64,000 bases of DNA, taken from the NCBI RefSeq assembly GCF_003589595.1, contig NW_020654748.1, forward strand, positions 6,858,779 through 6,922,778. Direction: 5' to 3'. Of this stretch, positions 32,968-43,075 are shown in pieces. The notes beneath the pieces were generated by a model. That model saw only the letters and a program-made list of their open reading frames with translations. It ran no database searches and was not told where the DNA came from. The translations under genes were made by a program, and so were the position numbers. The stretch's first letter is position 1; every line of letters starts with the position of its first letter. Source of the DNA: Hyposmocoma kahamanoa. Taxonomy: Eukaryota; Arthropoda; Insecta; Lepidoptera; Cosmopterigidae.

Positions 32968-34024
32968 TAATAATTAGGTGATGTTAAGAAAATGAAATAG
33001 TTATGTTCATTAGCGTTTCTCTTTTTTTATTTATACGTTGGTAATAAAGTTATTAAGGCCCGTCACCCGAGAAAAAGCTGGAAAAACTGTTTTGCTAGAT
33101 CAAATGGTTTAAGTATTTATTATTCAATAACGGTCTTAAAAGAATATACGATACATCAAAGGATATTGTGTAAAGAATGTGCTAATTTTTTACACGATAG
33201 GATGTACTTTATCCCGATCATATAAAATCCCGGAAACAGAATAAAATAACAGTCTAAAACGAATTATTTAAGAATAAAATATTTCAGTTCTCAGGTTTTC
33301 GCGATAGTTTTATTTCCTATAAAATATTTAACTTTAAGTACTACAGAGAACCTGCTAAATTTTGGTTTTCAACTCAGGTCCCTATAGTTCACATTTGATA
33401 GCCGTCTTCACAAAGTGACAAATTCATTTAAGGCGCAATGTACACGCTTCTATAACAAAATTCCGGTTGATATACAAAATTTGCCATTCACGAGGTTTAA
33501 AACTATAGTGAAACAAAAACTAAATGTTATTATACAACTTCTGCTTACTTGGATGACAAAAATCCGTCGTAGTAACCCGTTTAGCTCACGGAGGTAGTCT
33601 CGATCTCTGATATTTGAAAGCAAAAAAGAAATATATATTGTAAAGATTGAATACGTACAAATGCTACTTACAAAGAGCAACCCCTAGAGTTTCTTGCTCA
33701 TTCTTCTCAGAGGAATCTGCCTTACGAATGAGGGGTAGAGTTTAACCAATGTGACGATTTCAAGTGTAATAATGCTTACCTATGAAATAAAGATAATTTT
33801 AATTTTGATTTTGATTTAGCCCATAACTTGGAAATTGCCCAGCGGTTTAACGACACGCCGCGCCGCTCGCTGCCCCGTCAGTCACCGTCAGGCGCTAGTC
33901 AATGTCACATCTAAATCAAATTTTCTCCGCCTGTTCTTATTCTATTCATATTGATTTTCAGCGCGATACGCCAGAGGCGGCCTCCCACATCTCACATTCT
34001 AAAACGTGGGCTCGTGTTAAGCCA
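32968..34024 (+). repeat. Element B, paralog of element A, interrupted
   Basis: 32968-33395 and 33818-34024 match 30226-30815. The break falls at GTTCACATTT / AGCCCATAACTTGGAAAT, where element A reads ATTCACATATAGAACATAAT without a gap. Confidence 0.7.
33396..33817 (+). mobile_element. 5'-truncated non-LTR copy inserted in element B
   Basis: It encodes TNSFKAQCTRFYNKIPVDIQ then NLPFTRFKTIVKQKLNV, the same C-terminus as the element at 23.4-26.5 kb. It ends with AATAAAGATAATTTT and TTTTGATT repeats. It lacks everything upstream of the last 90 codons or so, as expected for incomplete target-primed reverse transcription. Confidence 0.85.
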
Positions 34025-34560
34025 AAGTGATGTACGATATATTAATAATTATTATTATATTAAATTATGAATTAATAACTATGTTTATTATATTAATAAA
34101 AGCTACATTACTATATAGACCACAGCGGTGGAAGGTGTATATTTTGAAAATGATTACCAACTGCAGTATAACACCCTATGTTCCATTGCTCAGAAAGGGT
34201 CTTCTCTGATGAGAAATAAATGATATAGATCACAAACTGAATTACTCATCCACGTTCCGATATTACAAATTTGTTATTTAACATTGTAATCTTTACAGTG
34301 TTCGATAAAATATCTGCGATAAATACCTCTCTAGACAATTTAGACATTGTTTAGATAAACTTTATCATTTCAATTTTGGCTTATCATTATCAGATAATTT
34401 CCCATGTTGTAACCTCTTCCCAAATTGATAATCAGTTCCCGTAACGTATCGTAAATGTTGAAACATGTGATATTCTGATAACTTTTTTGTAGTAGCTATG
34501 ATATTATTTGTTAAAGCAGTGATAGCCTTGTTGGCAGAATGCTTACTTTCCATATAGGGG
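34025..34560. other. Unrecognised AT-rich sequence
   Basis: Nothing recognised. Confidence 0.35.
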
Positions 34561-34565
34561 AATCT

Positions 34566-34872
34566 AATAGCAGTAGAGCTTCTTGCGAAAGAGCTCGTCC
34601 AGGAAAGTTCTGCCACCTTACCTATTTCTACCGCCAACAGTACTATGAGGTTTACTGCGTACTGATTTTGAAGGGTAAGGGCGCTGGTGAAATTGCAGGC
34701 ACACTGGACTTGTCAACTTATGTCCCAGGGTGACGGGCGCAATGGCAGTGTGTGTACGTCCAAGATCTTTGCAATTAAAGCTCTGAGTGGCATTGCATCT
34801 GCTATGGATAGGCGTGCCGCTTACCACCAGGCGCACGGCTTATTCGTCACGTCACTTGATATCATAAAAAAC
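34566..34872 (+). repeat. R2 copy, nearly full length
   Basis: It starts AGCAGTAGAGCTTCTTGCGA and ends GTCACTTGATATCATAAAAA. All R2 blocks are present. Overlapping frames on both strands are shadows of the repeat. Confidence 0.85.
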
Positions 34873-34879
34873 TCTAAGA

Positions 34880-35080
34880 ACGAGACGTGGCGCGGTTTAG
34901 CATCACTAACTGTTTTAGTTTTATATTCAGTCCATGTCACTATTAACTCTTTCTTGAAATACTAAATTGTAAAATGCCTTCGTTGTCTCATTTAAATGCC
35001 CGTAGCAAGCAGATACATATATGCTAACTAGCATTATATATACCGCATGAAAGCTATATCAATACCCATGTAACATAGGG
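34880..35080. other. Unrecognised spacer
   Basis: Nothing recognised. Confidence 0.35.
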
Positions 35081-35412
35081 TAGCGATGAGAAGAGTTGAA
35101 TTTTTTTCAACTCGAGTTACTGAAGTTGACTTGTGTGCTGGCTCGAGTTGACTCGACTCGGTGTCTGACAGCAACGGCGAGTAGCTCTCGCGAGTCGCCA
35201 GTAGAACTCGAACACCGACGATTCACCGAGTTGGGCACGATCGACTGGCCGGCCGAGTAAGAAGTCGATGCGCTGTATGAATTAACAATTCGGCTCGGCG
35301 TGGCTGGGACCGAACCGAGTTAGCTCGAGTTCATATAAAAGTAGCTTGAGTTGACTCGGTGTGAGAGTAACTCGAGTTAATCGAGTTAAATAACTCGACT
35401 CGCCCATCGCTA
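35081..35412. mobile_element. 332-bp MITE, hAT-like ends, CGAGTT/ACTCG sub-repeats
   Basis: The left end TAGCGATGAGAAGAGTTGAA and right end ACTCGACTCGCCCATCGCTA are inverted repeats. Eight-base flanks ACATAGGG and ATGTAAGG agree at 5 of 8 positions, so the duplication is decayed. The inside repeats GAGTTGACTCGA-type words. TAGNGATGGGC ends suggest the hAT superfamily. Confidence 0.6.
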
Positions 35413-36325
35413 ATGTAAGGTATCTAGAATGTATAGTCGTCTAGCGGCCGTATTTGTTTAGGGCTTAACGATTCAGTAGAGAAAAGTAGAGAAATCTGCT
35501 TGTCATAAAAAATTCTAACTATTGGAACAACATGGTGAAGTATGAAAAACAAAGAAGACTCGTGTCGTATATATACATATAAGTTGATACAATTGTTTTG
35601 TTACAGAACAAGTATAATTGATGTTATGTTATTTGTAGTCGTGTTTATCTATACAGCTGGTTTGAGTGAATCATCGCTAAGGTAACGAAGAAATTTATTT
35701 ATTGCTAGGTGGAAGTTTTCTTGTCTCGTAATAATGACAATGCTTTATATTAGATACCAAGATAAGCAGTAATGGACCCTTTTGAACTTATAGAATCTAT
35801 GCATACTCGCATTCTCATGTTATTTGTAAAATATTAATGACCTCTCAGAACCATATTGCTAACATAACAAACAACAACTCTTGTTCTATGACTTAAAATA
35901 ATTCTTCCCATTTTACTTTCGTAAAAAAAAGTAAATTCCAGTCCGATGCAAAACGCAGGCGAACTTAATTTGTGATTGCCGAAACGATCCTGGAACAGCA
36001 TCGTCAGCATTAGAGACCTTGAGAGTATACCTTTCAAACAAAAAATTATTTCCAAAATCGACCCATCGAACGGTAAATCGTCTATAAAACACATAAACAC
36101 GTACACAAGTCTATAAAATTTGAGTATTTGCCTCTATTTACTTAGGATCCCCTGATCAGATTCCGACTAGGTGACAATGGAACTACCACGAAATTGCACC
36201 CTTTAAAACAAAAAGAAGAATTTTCAAAATCGGTCTACAATTGACGGAGAAATCGAAAGACATACATACTGCAAACGTGAAACATCCTCCTTCTTCTCCT
36301 CGGTTGTTTATCAAAATTATAATAT
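35413..36325. other. Unrecognised; family H-like words near the right edge
   Basis: Around 36180-36300 the words AAATTGCACCCTTTAAAAC, TTTTCAAAATCGGTC and CATCCTCCTTCTTC resemble decayed family H. Nothing else seen. Confidence 0.3.
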
Positions 36326-36329
36326 AAAT

Positions 36330-36405
36330 CAGCGAGGTTATTAGTATTTTATAAATAACCCTGTACTTATACAGGGTTATTTATAAAATACTAATAACCT
36401 CGCTG
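36330..36405. repeat. 76-bp perfect hairpin
   Basis: Arms 36330-36365 and 36370-36405 are exact complements (CAGCGAGGTTATTAGTATTT against AAATACTAATAACCTCGCTG), with a 4-base loop CTTA. The right arm overlaps the end of the minus frame at 36381-36683. Confidence 0.9.
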
Positions 36406-36683
36406 ACATTACTTATAATGTTGGCATCATTAAGTATGGTACATTTTCCCTGTGCCATAAAACTTTGAGGGATGTAGCAACCCCGAAATGTTTTAAATGC
36501 CGGCGGGCATTTAAAATCCTTGTCAAAGTATAATTTATATTGATTTACTGAAGTAATATATATAGAAGTAGAAAAATGAAATGACATAAACGCCACTAAA
36601 CATACCAATGCGCTGTTGTTTGTTCTATGTTGGAACAGGCGTACGAAAAAGTGAAAAAAATGGTAATATAGCAAATATAACAT
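36381..36683 (-). CDS. Uncertain 100-codon frame, possibly a secreted-peptide exon
   Basis: I do not recognise it. A hydrophobic segment (SALVCLVAFMSFHFSTS) is followed by FKCPPAFKTFRGCYIPQ and GKCTIL, giving three cysteines in 26 residues. On the minus strand a T-rich tract precedes CCAACATAG near 36640, a plausible 3' splice site inside the frame, so the true N-terminus may lie in another exon. The last codons fall inside the perfect hairpin at 36330-36405. Length and composition do not prove it is coding, and chance remains the likelier explanation. Confidence 0.2.
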   Translation of the reverse strand: MLYLLYYHFFHFFVRLFQHRTNNSALVCLVAFMSFHFSTSIYITSVNQYKLYFDKDFKCPPAFKTFRGCYIPQSFMAQGKCTILNDANIISNVSEVISIL

Positions 36684-36693
36684 TCTATCTTTA

Positions 36694-36897
36694 TTATATT
36701 ATTTTAATTGAAAAGTAATTTAATATTTTTTTGAGCTCCATGTCTCGGTGTTTGAATATAAAGTTCAACAATCGAGCGAAATTAGTCTTGTCAAATAATT
36801 GGAATCGGTTTTGCACGGTAGTTTCCATTATATAATAAATTTTCCTCTCAAAAACTGTTTTTCGCCTGACCGCTTTACACAATTTCTCGTTAGACAT
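36694..36897 (-). CDS. Uncertain 67-codon frame ending in a polyA signal
   Basis: Not recognised. The ATG is in good context (TTAAAATGTC). The sequence begins MSNEKLCKAVRRKTVFERK and is rich in K, R, F and N with no low-complexity run. TAA overlaps AATAAA at 36696-36691, which could be a polyA signal directly after the stop. It lies 0.8 kb below the 247-codon coding region on the same strand and could be a last exon of that gene, but the splice phases were not resolved. Confidence 0.2.
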   Translation of the reverse strand: MSNEKLCKAVRRKTVFERKIYYIMETTVQNRFQLFDKTNFARLLNFIFKHRDMELKKILNYFSIKII

Positions 36898-36899
36898 TT

Positions 36900-37690
36900 T
36901 AATTAGATACTTGAAATAACACGAGCATGAGTCAACTGAATCGTCGAGAATAATGTTTATTTTTACGTAAAAATTTCATTGTATTCAAATAGTACATAGT
37001 TGAATGGCAACCAACAGTGATTACATTCTATTTCAGTTCTAGTTGTCCTATTAATCATTGCTAGAAAATACAAAAGTCTACTGATTTGGACGGCATCCAA
37101 ATACTTTCAAATAATAAGCTATACAATGTCGCTTCATTGCCGGTATATCAGATTATATTAACACTCGACATTGCCTTATTCAACACAGTACATTAGCAAC
37201 ACGTCTTTAATAAATTCGGTGGTAAATTCATAGCGAGTAAATAAGTCTTGCGCACGCGCGAACTACAAACATTGTTTTAAAGCAAAGAAAACATTTTCTC
37301 TCCGTAACGTAAACATTAACTGCTGTAAAAAGTTTCTCTTCGCCACTTGACGTCAGCCAGTGCTGTAAAGAATCTGTACATTTCTTTGTATTGTATTCTA
37401 GAGGTTTATGAAAGACAATTTACAGAAACCATCTTTGTATACAGAAAACCTCACTAATAAAGTTTTTGATTAATTTTGCTTTAAATAGGCACTTCATTAA
37501 AGAACAACGTTTCCATAATCTTCAAATACAGAAATGTATTCTGAATTTCATATTTTGATATAAAATGTAAATCAATTTATTAAAAGTCAGTTTGTGGAAA
37601 CCTGTTTTTCACGTATCCTTTTGTATGCGAGTACTTTTGATATTTTTTATGAACGTATTGTATAATGTATTTGACAGCGACTAAAAGAAT
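36900..37690. other. Non-repetitive spacer or intron
   Basis: No repeat family is visible. If the donor at 37728 is used, this is intron on the minus strand. Confidence 0.35.
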
Positions 37691-37692
37691 AA

Positions 37693-38436
37693 TTAAAAAA
37701 AAAATGTACGGCACCTTCCAAAAAATACCTCCGAACCATCGGAGTCGCTGCGAGGCAATATTAATTTGGGTAGCACCATTCCTTTTTTCCGCCTGCCTCG
37801 TATCCCGGGCGGCGAAGGCCACTGCAGCTCCGTTGTGGCCATCGGGCTGTGTGGACTTAAAATTGTCAATCGCCGCTCAGGTGGAGGCAGACTGAGTTGC
37901 TGCAACGCCCGTCGCTCCGTGCTCGCGAACAACCCTCTTTTCTTTTCAGCAGAATTACCCATATCTTCCCCAGATAACGCTCGTCTCGCAGGCGTACCTC
38001 TCGCTTCCCTAATATCTCTCTCGCTTGCTGTAAGGAAGGAACTGCGGTGCATGCGCACCGAAGTGCATGAGCTCGCGGGTCGTGCAGGGGATGCATCTTT
38101 ACGTGGACGGAGACTTTCCATGGAACGAGCGGTCTCTACTCGAGCAGCTACCAAGTACTGACCGCTCGTTACTGTCGTTTGAGCAACCTCACATTCGTCC
38201 TGGCTTGAACTTGATGTACCACTTCGGGAAAATGTACTGGCTTTAGATACAAAACTTCTATCGCTGTACTGAGCTGTTGAAATGCTCGAGCAGGTATTCG
38301 CGTCATTAGACTCGGACGATGCCTGCTGACGGACAAAGCCCTCCTCTAACGACTGTACAACGCGAGCATTCAACGAGCCAAAAGTTGCCAGGTTGGGTCG
38401 TGTACGGTTCTTTCGTTCTTCCTCTTCCTCCTCCAT
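37693..38436 (-). CDS. 247-codon coding region, serine/arginine-rich, unrecognised protein
   Basis: This is the longest clean frame outside transposons. It starts in strong context (GGCAAAATGG) two codons after an in-frame TAA and begins MEEEEEERKNRTRPNLATFG. The protein is polar and looks disordered, with serine-rich stretches (RSGTSSSSQDE) and basic patches. There are no transmembrane segments. A good splice donor, GAG|GTATTT, lies at 37729/37728 in phase 0 near the 3' end. The true exon probably ends after SDSDGSE, and the last 11 codons and stop (37693-37728) would then be intron. Base composition is GC-richer than the surroundings. The 131-codon plus frame (37766-38161) is its shadow. 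Function unknown. Confidence 0.6.
   Translation of the reverse strand: MEEEEEERKNRTRPNLATFGSLNARVVQSLEEGFVRQQASSESNDANTCSSISTAQYSDRSFVSKASTFSRSGTSSSSQDECEVAQTTVTSGQYLVAARVETARSMESLRPRKDASPARPASSCTSVRMHRSSFLTASERDIREARGTPARRALSGEDMGNSAEKKRGLFASTERRALQQLSLPPPERRLTILSPHSPMATTELQWPSPPGIRGRRKKGMVLPKLILPRSDSDGSEVFFGRCRTFFF
37727..37731 (-). promoter_or_regulatory. Probable 5' splice site
   Basis: On the minus strand the sequence is TCGGAG|GTATTT, a good match to the insect donor consensus, in phase 0. If used, the gene continues to lower coordinates. Confidence 0.45.
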
Positions 38437-38518
38437 TTTGCCTTACTTTTTAGATATCACCTTTATTAGCACATTTAAACACGCCACTATTCAATACACC
38501 AATATTTTATTGAAATGA

Positions 38519-38524
38519 TTTATT
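38519..38524 (-). terminator. Candidate polyA signal for the 117-codon gene
   Basis: AATAAA on the minus strand, about 100 bases after a strong 3' splice site (TTTGTTACAG| at 38625). A second AATAAA is at 38462-38467. Together these could form a short terminal 3' UTR exon, 38624 to about 38500. Confidence 0.3.
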
Positions 38525-38853
38525 GCATTTTACTTAAACGTAATTTATAGATAACATAACATAAGGAACACTGCACAGTCTTTATCACTTTCGAGACCAC
38601 CACTTGCGCGTCGATTTTGGACACCTGTAACAAATTTAACGCGATTAGCTTTTCTTTACTAGTTACCCATCCGTAGATATTTCATGAAATCACACGATAA
38701 TAACCACATTAGTGAAAATGTTAGGTCAGAGCTAGGATGGATAAGAGTTATGGGATAGGTAGGTAGACTGTGTAGTATATCGCTCAAACAATTAATGTTT
38801 TACAAATACTTGTGTTAGGACCTTTTTGGGGAAAATTGCATTATTTACATGTT

Positions 38854-39207
38854 TCAGTTGGCAGCTTTTGAGTCCAGTGCTAGCTGTCCAGCTTGGTTCG
38901 CGCTGTTCGTAAGTGCCTTCATCTGCTCTGCATTCAGACCCGTAGCTTTCACTCTGACGTCAGCACTTTTTGAGTGTTCTTTGCTTTCACTGCTAGATTC
39001 CACTCTCTTTGTAGATTCATTTCCGAATTCATCGATGAAAGTTTCTTCCTCGAATTCTTCTTCATAGCTCTCCTGGTAACTTTCGCGGAACTCTTGCTTG
39101 GCCTGTACAGTCACTTTCTCTGTAGTTTCCCTTTGTTCCATCACTTGGTCCATGGTCTTCTTGATAACCTGCTGACCAGCTTGCAACTGTGTGTTTTGCT
39201 GAGACAT
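38854..39207 (-). CDS. 117-codon acidic, probably helical protein, unrecognised
   Basis: It begins MSQQNTQLQAGQQVIKKTMD and ends ALDSKAAN-stop. The middle is strongly acidic (ESYQESYEEEFEEETFIDEF), the rest is rich in Q, K, E and A, and there are no cysteines or membrane segments. A long amphipathic helix or coiled coil is plausible. Stops lie upstream in frame, and ATAGACAG| at 39229 could be the 3' splice site of this exon. A possible donor (ACAT|GTAAAT at 38848) lies six bases past the stop. With the acceptor at 38625 it would make a small 3' UTR intron. The gene sits head to tail with the 247-codon region on the same strand. Function unknown. Confidence 0.55.
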   Translation of the reverse strand: MSQQNTQLQAGQQVIKKTMDQVMEQRETTEKVTVQAKQEFRESYQESYEEEFEEETFIDEFGNESTKRVESSSESKEHSKSADVRVKATGLNAEQMKALTNSANQAGQLALDSKAAN

Positions 39208-40064
39208 CGTGGTTTGTAGCAGATGTATCTGTCTATAAATACGTAAAAAGCCCTTTGTAACTTACTAATTCGATATATGTTAAAGTTAAAATAAGTTTCA
39301 TTTTCTTGTATTAAGTCAGTAATAGTCAACACAATGCTATAATACAAATTATTTGGACTTTACAAAAGAATTCAGTATAAATACTACAACGGTACTTCAT
39401 AAATTGCACAACAAGATGCATCAGTAAAATCCAAATTCCTGTTTCTATAGAAATTTATTGGCATTCAGCCAGGAGAAATGTTTGGGCCACTTTTATATTC
39501 ATGTTTCACGAAAATCCAATGTGATGCGGATGGTGATACTGAGCCCTATTACTGATGACACATAATGTGTAATTTTACAACTATCGGGCACTTGGAATAG
39601 CCACAGCGCAAATTATGGGAGAGGAATTTCATCGTAGCGTCATTGGTGAATGTTCCAGAGGAATGCGGGAACAATAGCGCGTTCGCAAAGACAATAATAG
39701 AAATGGGGACTATAATAACGCATGAATACCTGAACGATGCTATGACCTACTTTCACATTGAACTTGGGTTTTACTTTAATCATTTCATTTGTTGTTCATG
39801 ACGCTTGGAGTCAAAACTATTAATTTCTACTAAGACGGTTGTGAACAATTTATATAACTTTGAAAAAATATTAAAGTCTTCCACAAAAATTTAATTGCTT
39901 CCCGAAATCACAATGTACAATGGACTAAATAAATTAAAGATAAATTTTCAAAGAAGTAAGCACAAAATAATAAATACCTGAACAAAAAAATAGATGTCGT
40001 TGCACAATGTTGCACTTTTGAAAATAAATGTAATCCTTTTTTAACTGGAGGTGTTTCCAATTGG

Positions 40065-40210
40065 AAGATCGCGCGTGGACTGAACACAGGGGAGAAGGAA
40101 CGCCGAGCTTTGTTTCAGCGGCGAGCTTTGCGTGGGCGGATCAGTAGGTACAAGTGCGCGCCGACACACGTTGCGTCTGCGCATCTCTATATCAACTTGG
40201 CCAGAATACA
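40065..40210 (-). promoter_or_regulatory. GC-rich, CpG-rich patch, candidate promoter
   Basis: About 150 bases are much richer in CG than the surroundings (GCGCGCCGACACACG, GCGATCTTCC). The minus strand contains GTTCAGTCC at 40084-40076, close to the arthropod initiator TCAGT. It lies about 0.85 kb upstream of the 117-codon gene. There is no TATA box at the right spacing. CGAGCTTTG occurs twice on the plus strand (40101, 40121). Confidence 0.35.
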
Positions 40211-41220
40211 ACCCGAGATTCGCAACATCTGTCTTGGCAAATTAACCAACTTTGTTTAATTAATTTTGACAATATGAACTATGTAGGTACTTATCATAAA
40301 TAATACATGCGCAAGAAAATATCAGAAGAAATCAATCATTTCTTCATGTCACGCATATGATATGCATTTAGGTCAAATTGCATACGGGTGGCAATGTACG
40401 GTAAATGTTAAATAAATCTGTCTTTTTGAGGCGATGAATTGCGCCTGTTTTCAAAAGTCTCTCCTTGCCAATGTTCTGAAAATAGCCGTATGCGTCACGG
40501 AGCCAGTGGCGATGACTCCTCGAGACGATGGGGGCGATAAACATACGAAGCTAGATATGAATAATGATTGGCAAAGCGCCCTCTGACTCACGGTGCACTG
40601 ATCGAATGTATGAAGATCTACGTGTTTCTCGAAAGTGCATCTTTTAAATCTGCGTAGGTCATTATTTTGGACTTTCGTCTAATAAAATGTTAAGAGTTCT
40701 GACGCATACCATCTCTCCCCACTAACTGATGTAATTGAACAATGTTATTGTAATCCTACTCAGCTTTCAGATGAGAACATTTTCCACTAATCGTCATATG
40801 TCTTACTTATATGCATGTATATAAGTCTTAATTATTAATAGAAGTTTTACACGAATTACGGTCGCCTCAAATTGCCGCTACTAAGTGGCGGGCAATGCAA
40901 ATTAAACTTTACCTTTACGGGATAAGATTATATTTCTTTCAATTAAAAATTAATACTTCGAGAGTACTTTATAAAGTGCACATCATATAGAAAATATTAT
41001 CTACATTATAAATTATACATTTCTTCTCAAAAGATCAAAGCCGTTGACACAGACAGTGCATAGTGTACATTAGCTTCTTAACAATAAGGTTCTTCGAAAG
41101 ATAGACAGACAGCTTCTGAGGGACGTCGAGCTACGTAGTGCGAATTTTGGAAATAGCAAAGCAATGTATTTCCACTGTATAAAGTATTTCCTTGAACGCA
41201 AAATAAAAATCGCACTGAGA

Positions 41221-41241
41221 CGTGTAGCGCAGCGCTACACG
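41221..41241. repeat. Perfect 10-bp hairpin, one-base loop
   Basis: CGTGTAGCGC-A-GCGCTACACG. It is short but fully paired and GC-rich. Confidence 0.8.
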
Positions 41242-42164
41242 CGCGTGGCACCTTTACAACTCAAGATTTGAAGAGCTAAACCTAACAAATTGTTAACCTT
41301 GTAAAATATGTCTAGTGCTAGCTGCAACAACTAGTAGAGATTGGAACTATATTATCTGTAATAGTTGTCAGCTGTTACCTTTTTAGAGAGCGAAATAAAT
41401 TTATACGGCACATTGCTATTCATTTTCACAAAGTTCCGGAGCAATCATGTAAATTGATTCAGCAGATTAAAATAAAATGTAACCAGTCAATAAAACCGCT
41501 TTAATAAAGTGAAAAAAAAGGTGATTGATAATACGTACCGAACAGAAAGTAAGAGTTTACTTTTCATAAATTGTTTTTCTAGTCCGTTGGACCCAAATCA
41601 ATTTCAATTAAACTACCTTTATTCCTAGAATCTATTGTTTTATATAAAAGAAGTAAACCGTTTAGAAAAAGCTTTTAGTAACTTTTTTAAAGCTTACAAC
41701 GTCTCAAACATTGTTATAGTTGATAGTGAAATAAATTAACGTTTGCCAATCACGATAGAGGACCTAAATCCGAAGTGTGAAGCATAAAGTCCTGTTGAGA
41801 GAGTACATTCTGTATTTCATTTTTGTATCACACAAGACAGTGAAAGCCGTATTTCTCGAGCTTACAGTAATAAAACGTGTTGCGTTTTTTATTCCCAACT
41901 TGTTATTTTTAGTGAATCTATTCATTCGTATAAATTATGTAGTCTAGTAAGCTTTATTTAGATTATTGTTTCTTGAAAAAAAAAAAAAAATTAAGCATTT
42001 TTTGGTGTACTAATTGTTATGAGAAAAAAATGTTTTAACCATTAGTGAATGATAAAAACTCATTAAGAACGAACAGAATATGCCCAATTGAAGGTACTTG
42101 TAGAGTTATAGTTGTACGTTTGAAACATGCCATGACTGTGATTATTATCTATTTAACACATTTT

Positions 42165-42255
42165 TTTATGATAGGTACTAAGAGACAGGACAAACAAGTT
42201 GTGCGCCTGACGGTAACCGACACGCCTGTCCATAGCAGTTGCAGTAAATGTATCA
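42165..42255 (-). repeat. R2 3' end fragment
   Basis: ACAAGTTGTGCGCCTGACGG and ACACGCCTGTCCATAGCAGT are the complement of the R2 3' end. Confidence 0.65.
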
Positions 42256-42316
42256 TGCAGTCTATAATATACTATTTTTAATTATTTTCGGCCTATAAAC
42301 TTCGAAGACAGGGTTG

Positions 42317-42357
42317 CGGCACGTAAGGTATTACGTGTCGTAATACCTTACGTGCCG
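42317..42357. repeat. Perfect 19-bp hairpin
   Basis: CGGCACGTAAGGTATTACG-TGT-CGTAATACCTTACGTGCCG; here each arm is 19 bases with a three-base loop (TGT). Confidence 0.9.
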
Positions 42358-42786
42358 GTGTCAATAATTTAAATTTGTAAAAGAAGGCCTGAAAGGCCTG
42401 AAGGCTAGTTGCTTTATTTTCTGATTTGGATTGGGACGTGTTACACTCTACTTTTATAAGTACTGTTATTTTTTCCTTATTTTTCAAAAATAGTTTTCAA
42501 AAAGTGACTTGACATACATACGGATATCACTATCTTGTTGTTTAAAGTTGGAACTCTGAAAACTTACGTACGTTACATCGTACTAACGCGACTAAAGATA
42601 AAAAAATGGTATATATACTCGTAGTACTTTATTTCCAAGATCAAATGAAAACAGATTAATAGCTGATGTTGTCTATGGAAGCCCGATAAAAAAGCCAGTT
42701 CCTAAGAAGACTGTGATAGACTAATTTGAAAACGCGGTGGGGTACGGTATTAGTTTTTTTTTGTTGAAAGATAGATAATGCGTTTT

Positions 42787-43075
42787 GAAGCAGTAGAGCT
42801 CTTTGTGAACGAGTTCGTGCAGAGAAGTACTGCCATCTTAACTATTTCTGCCGCCAAGCAGTAATGTGAGCGTTACTGCGTTCCGGTTTTGAAGGGTTTG
42901 GGTGCTGGTGAAATTACAGGGTGATGGGAATTGTCAACATATTTCAGGGTGCAATGGCAGAGCCCTCAAATCTTTATGATCTCTAAGTGGCACTCTAACT
43001 GTTATGGACAGATGTGCCGCTTACCAATAGATGCACTACTTGTTCGTCCAGTCGCTACGTATCATAAAAAAATAC
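42787..43075 (+). repeat. R2 copy
   Basis: It starts AAGCAGTAGAGCTCTTTGTG, keeps GCCGCCAAGCAGTAATGTGA and ends with ATCATAAAAAA. Confidence 0.8.

Larger units (their letters stand above)
39230..42160. other. Repeat-poor region upstream of the minus-strand genes
   Basis: No SINE, R1 or R2 copy was seen over almost 3 kb, unusual for this window. It may hold introns and control sequence of the genes at 37.7-39.2 kb. 40555-40575 contains GCGCCCTCTGACTCA, which joins a CTCF-like core (AGAGGGCGC on the minus strand) to an AP-1-like TGAGTCA. A poly-A run is at 41979-41991. Confidence 0.45.

Noticed and set aside
33450..33680. 76-codon minus-strand gene
   Set aside because: It is antisense to the retrotransposon tail at 33396-33817.
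37766..38161. 131-codon gene on the plus strand
   Set aside because: It lies entirely within the longer 247-codon minus frame, which has a better start context and a splice donor. It is treated as a shadow.
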